A stretch of 64,000 nucleotides of DNA. It comes from 2-02-FULL-55-14 sp964581115. GTDB lineage: Bacteria > Bacteroidota > Ignavibacteria > UBA10030. Within the stretch, counting starts at the first letter, position 1, and every line of letters starts with the position of its first letter. The translations under genes and the position numbers were made by a program. The notes beneath the pieces were generated by a model, which saw only the letters and a list, made by a program, of their open reading frames with translations, had not been told where the DNA came from and made no database searches. Location: contig CAZOMY010000006.1 in the NCBI GenBank assembly GCA_964581115.1, forward strand, positions 34,635 through 98,634, in the 5' to 3' direction. Positions 61,670-64,000 of this stretch are shown in pieces.

Positions 61670-62439
61670 ATTCCTGCCTCTACGACGGCGTCGTGATGCA
61701 CCACCGGTTGCGGCCGCTGCGCAACCGGTTCGTGTATTCGGTCTACATGTTCTACCTCGACCTGGAGGAGCTGGATGATCTCCATGGGCGCCTTCGGCTG
61801 TTCAGCCGCAACCGCTTCAACCTGTATTCCTTCCGCGATGCCGACCACCTGAGGATCACGGCCGGCGACCTGCGGACGAACCTCATCGAGTATCTTCGGC
61901 GCAACGGCGTGACCGACGAGGTCGGACGCATCATGCTCCTGACGAACGTCCGCGTGCTCGGGTATGTGTTCAACCCCGTCTCGTTCTATTTCTGCTTCGA
62001 CCGGGCCGGGCGGCCTCTGTGCGCCGTTCCGGAGGTGGGCAATACCTTCGGAGAGCAGAAGGTCTATTTCATGGGGGCCGACGCGCGGACGGAGCATGGG
62101 TTCCAACGGCGCGTGCAGAAGATGTTCTACGTTTCGCCGTTCGTTGACCTTGACACGGTTTTTGACTTTCGCTTGCGCATTCCGGACGAGCGATTGCAGC
62201 TCAACGTCGATGATCTGCAGAACGGAGACCGGTTCTTTCTCAGTGCACTGTCCGGCGTTCGGAAACCTTTGACCGACCGGGCGCTGTTGTTCGACTTCTT
62301 CCGAATCCCGTTCGTGACCGTCAAGGTCATCTGGCTCATCCACTGGCAGGCGATGAAGCTTTGGCTACGCAAGCTGCCATTCCGTCGAAAGGCGGAGAAC
62401 CCTGAACTTCAACAGGACATCCTGATATGGAACAAGTGA
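61666..62439 (+). CDS. DUF1365 protein
   Basis: 257 residues from a GTG at 61666 overlapping the oxidoreductase stop. Typical DUF1365 features: YDGVVMHHRLRPLRNRFVYS, VYMFYLDLEEL, FSRNRFNLYSFRDADH, VLGYVFNPVSFYFCF with GNTFGEQKVYF. Biochemical function is unsettled; it almost always sits between an FAD oxidase and a CFA synthase, as here. Its last codons overlap the CFA gene by 13 bp. Confidence 0.93.
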   Translation: MNSCLYDGVVMHHRLRPLRNRFVYSVYMFYLDLEELDDLHGRLRLFSRNRFNLYSFRDADHLRITAGDLRTNLIEYLRRNGVTDEVGRIMLLTNVRVLGYVFNPVSFYFCFDRAGRPLCAVPEVGNTFGEQKVYFMGADARTEHGFQRRVQKMFYVSPFVDLDTVFDFRLRIPDERLQLNVDDLQNGDRFFLSALSGVRKPLTDRALLFDFFRIPFVTVKVIWLIHWQAMKLWLRKLPFRRKAENPELQQDILIWNK

Positions 62440-63689
62440 CCACCCCCGGCATCGGGGAACGCATCATGATCCCTCGCGTCCGCAGTCTTTCGGAGCGCGT
62501 GTTCCTCAAGACGCTTGGCGGAATGCGGCACGGCCATGTGCAGTTGACCCTGCCGTCGGGGGAAGTGCTGGCGATCGGCGATCCGTCGTCGACGGTGCGA
62601 GCCAGCCTGCATGTCGTGCGGGAAGACCTGTACCGGAAGGTAATGCTGTATGCCGACATCGGCTTCGCGGAAGCATACATCGACGGCGATTGGGAGACGG
62701 ACAACCTCTCGAATCTGCTCAAGCTGATGCTGTTGAACCTCGAAGACCTGCCGTTGTCCGGTTCGAAGAGACGGTTCACGTCCCTCAATCTGCTCAAGGT
62801 CGTGAATCGTCTGATCCACCGCTTCCGTTCGAACTCGAGGCGGGGCAGCCAGGCCAACATCTCGGAGCACTACGACCTGAGCAACAGCTTCTTTGCGTTG
62901 TGGCTCGACCCGACGATGATGTATTCCAGCGCGCGGTTCGCACGGCCCGACATGACTCTCGAAGAGGCGCAGGTCGAAAAGGTGGACCGCCTGTGCCGGA
63001 AACTGCGGCTGCAGCCGGGTGACCGTGTCCTCGAGATCGGCTCGGGTTGGGGAGGTTTTGCCGTTCACGCGGCGAAACGCTATGCCGCGCGCGTGACGAC
63101 GGTAACCATCTCGAAGGAACAATACGCGGCCGCCGTCGAGCGCGTGGCCCGCGAAGGGGTGGCAGACCTGGTCGAGGTCAAGTTGCAGGATTATCGGTCC
63201 ATCACCGGAACGTATGACAAACTCGTTTCAATCGAGATGCTCGAGGCGGTTGGCCACGAATACCTCGAAGCGTATTTCCGGAAGTGTCAGGAGGTGCTGA
63301 CGAAGGACGGATTGATGGCCTTCCAGGTCATCACCTCGCCCGACAGTCGGTACGACGAATTCCGCAAAGGCGTGGATTTCATCCAGAAGCACATCTTTCC
63401 GGGTTCGCTCCTGCCTTCGATCGCTGCGATGATAACGGCCGTGCGCAAGACGGGGCCGATGCACCTGTTCGACCTCGAGGATTTCGGCCTCGACTATGCC
63501 CGGACCTTGGCGGCATGGAAGGCGCAGTTCAATGCCCGGCTGGACGAGGTGAGGTCGCTCGGATTTGGAGAAAGGTTCATCCGAAAATGGAATTACTATC
63601 TTTCGTATTGTGAGGCCGGTTTTTCTATGAGGAATATCTCCGTCGTGCAGATGGTCTTCACCGGTCCGAACAACGCCCGTCTGCGGTAA
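62427..63689 (+). CDS. cfa: Cyclopropane-fatty-acyl-phospholipid synthase
   Basis: 420 residues. An N-terminal lipid-binding domain (GEVLAIGDPSSTVRASLHVV; FAEAYIDGDWETDNLSNLLK) precedes the catalytic domain with NISEHYDLSNSFFALWLDPT, SAM motif VLEIGSGWGGFAVHAAKRYA, SIEMLEAVGHEYLEAYF and the C-terminal YYLSYCEAGFSMRNISVVQM. The enzyme transfers a methylene from SAM to a cis double bond of membrane phospholipids; relatives in modified-lipid cassettes can instead methylate. It is the last gene of the cluster, followed by a terminator. Confidence 0.92.
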   Translation: MEQVTTPGIGERIMIPRVRSLSERVFLKTLGGMRHGHVQLTLPSGEVLAIGDPSSTVRASLHVVREDLYRKVMLYADIGFAEAYIDGDWETDNLSNLLKLMLLNLEDLPLSGSKRRFTSLNLLKVVNRLIHRFRSNSRRGSQANISEHYDLSNSFFALWLDPTMMYSSARFARPDMTLEEAQVEKVDRLCRKLRLQPGDRVLEIGSGWGGFAVHAAKRYAARVTTVTISKEQYAAAVERVAREGVADLVEVKLQDYRSITGTYDKLVSIEMLEAVGHEYLEAYFRKCQEVLTKDGLMAFQVITSPDSRYDEFRKGVDFIQKHIFPGSLLPSIAAMITAVRKTGPMHLFDLEDFGLDYARTLAAWKAQFNARLDEVRSLGFGERFIRKWNYYLSYCEAGFSMRNISVVQMVFTGPNNARLR

Positions 63690-63716
63690 ACGGGCTCCGG
63701 GAAGTCACCGCCGAAG

Positions 63717-63765
63717 GGCGGGCTGGCAGGCAGAAACCTGACCGGCCCGCCTTGTTGCTTTTTAT
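63717..63765 (+). terminator. Rho-independent terminator ending the lipid cassette
   Basis: GGCGGGCTGG (63717-63726) pairs with CCGGCCCGCC (63742-63751) with one G-U pair, followed by TTGTTGCTTTTTAT. Strong intrinsic terminator 27 bp after the cfa stop. Confidence 0.88.
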
Positions 63766-63890
63766 GGGGCGAAACGGGGACTTGACTCTCAGTCGGTCCG
63801 TACAGATATTACACTGTTGTAATTCCTGCATGTATCGGTTCCTACCGACGACCACTTCCCGGGGGGGACGTAGGCCGGCAGAAGGGTATA

Positions 63891-63919
63891 TTGTCGACCG
63901 ACCTGCCGAATTGTAATCT
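63891..63919 (+). promoter_or_regulatory. Promoter of a gene starting beyond the right edge
   Basis: TTGTCG (63891-63896), 17-bp spacer, TAATCT (63914-63919) is a plausible sigma-70 promoter. An AAGGAG ribosome site at 63991-63996 ends the window, so the start codon should lie just past 64000. The rest of 63766-64000 has no gene that I can see. Confidence 0.5.
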
Positions 63920-64000
63920 GTGACCTACGTCACGTCCAAGCGTTTCTAGCAACACACACCCAAACCCATCTCATCCCATCACCTTCATGTAAGGAGTAGT

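Overview
The window looks like a scaffold piece from a moderately high-GC member of the Bacteroidota/Chlorobiota superphylum, most likely an Ignavibacteria- or Kapaibacteria-like lineage. The evidence is four proteins with type IX secretion (T9SS) C-terminal domains, three of them carrying the YPNPFNP-like motif, a PorV/PorQ-family protein, TonB uptake with an N-terminal carboxypeptidase-regulatory-like domain, and the absence of a SusD. Genes are dense, starts are often GTG, and neighbours frequently overlap by 4 bp (ATGA/GTGA). A run of exactly 100 N at 31828-31927 is a scaffolding gap, so this is probably a draft or metagenome-derived assembly.

Region 1 (1-29338) holds the 5' end of an acyl-CoA synthetase (minus strand) and then a large plus-strand carbohydrate-utilisation locus. 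In order: GH3 beta-glucosidase, LacI-type regulator with a perfect 16-bp palindromic operator in its own promoter region, CBM9-like T9SS surface protein, TonB-dependent receptor, 1087-aa FN3-containing surface protein, PorV-like protein, cytoplasmic GH94 phosphorylase, two GH144 (Glycoamylase-fold) glucanases of which one carries a T9SS domain, cytoplasmic GH2 enzyme, ABC sugar-binding protein and two permeases (no ATPase), a 1051-aa multidomain six-hairpin-like glycosidase, and a SurA/PpiC-like chaperone. GH144 + GH94 + GH3 + ABC importer is the enzyme set expected for beta-1,2-glucan (sophoro-oligosaccharide) use. My model is surface endo-cleavage, TonB uptake, periplasmic trimming, ABC import, then cytoplasmic phosphorolysis/hydrolysis under LacI control.

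Region 2 (29410-35130): UppP, a group II PLP decarboxylase (minus), a LytTR gene cut by the assembly gap, a decayed HEAT-repeat-like gene followed by its intact paralogue, and a secreted M28 peptidase.

Region 3 (35350-44040): a T9SS-exported multidomain protein, a YiiX-like permuted papain-fold protein, a minus-strand ECF sigma / anti-sigma / lipoprotein operon, and a DUF5916 outer-membrane protein divergent from it.

Region 4 (44201-53261): two response regulators, a HEAGH-containing membrane protein, an OMPLA-type phospholipase A, a prolyl oligopeptidase, a MoeB/ThiF-rhodanese fusion, two adjacent deaminases (one strikingly like yeast cytosine deaminase), TerC, and an aldolase/citrate-lyase-family protein.

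Region 5 (53367-63689): a VWA protein divergent from a second ECF sigma/anti-sigma pair with a perfect 15-bp palindrome between them, then a lipid-modification cassette: desaturase, DUF1475, DUF1295, a CFA-like methyltransferase, a secreted unknown, FAD-dependent oxidoreductase, DUF1365, and CFA synthase. The window ends with a terminator and the promoter and ribosome binding site of a gene starting just past position 64000.
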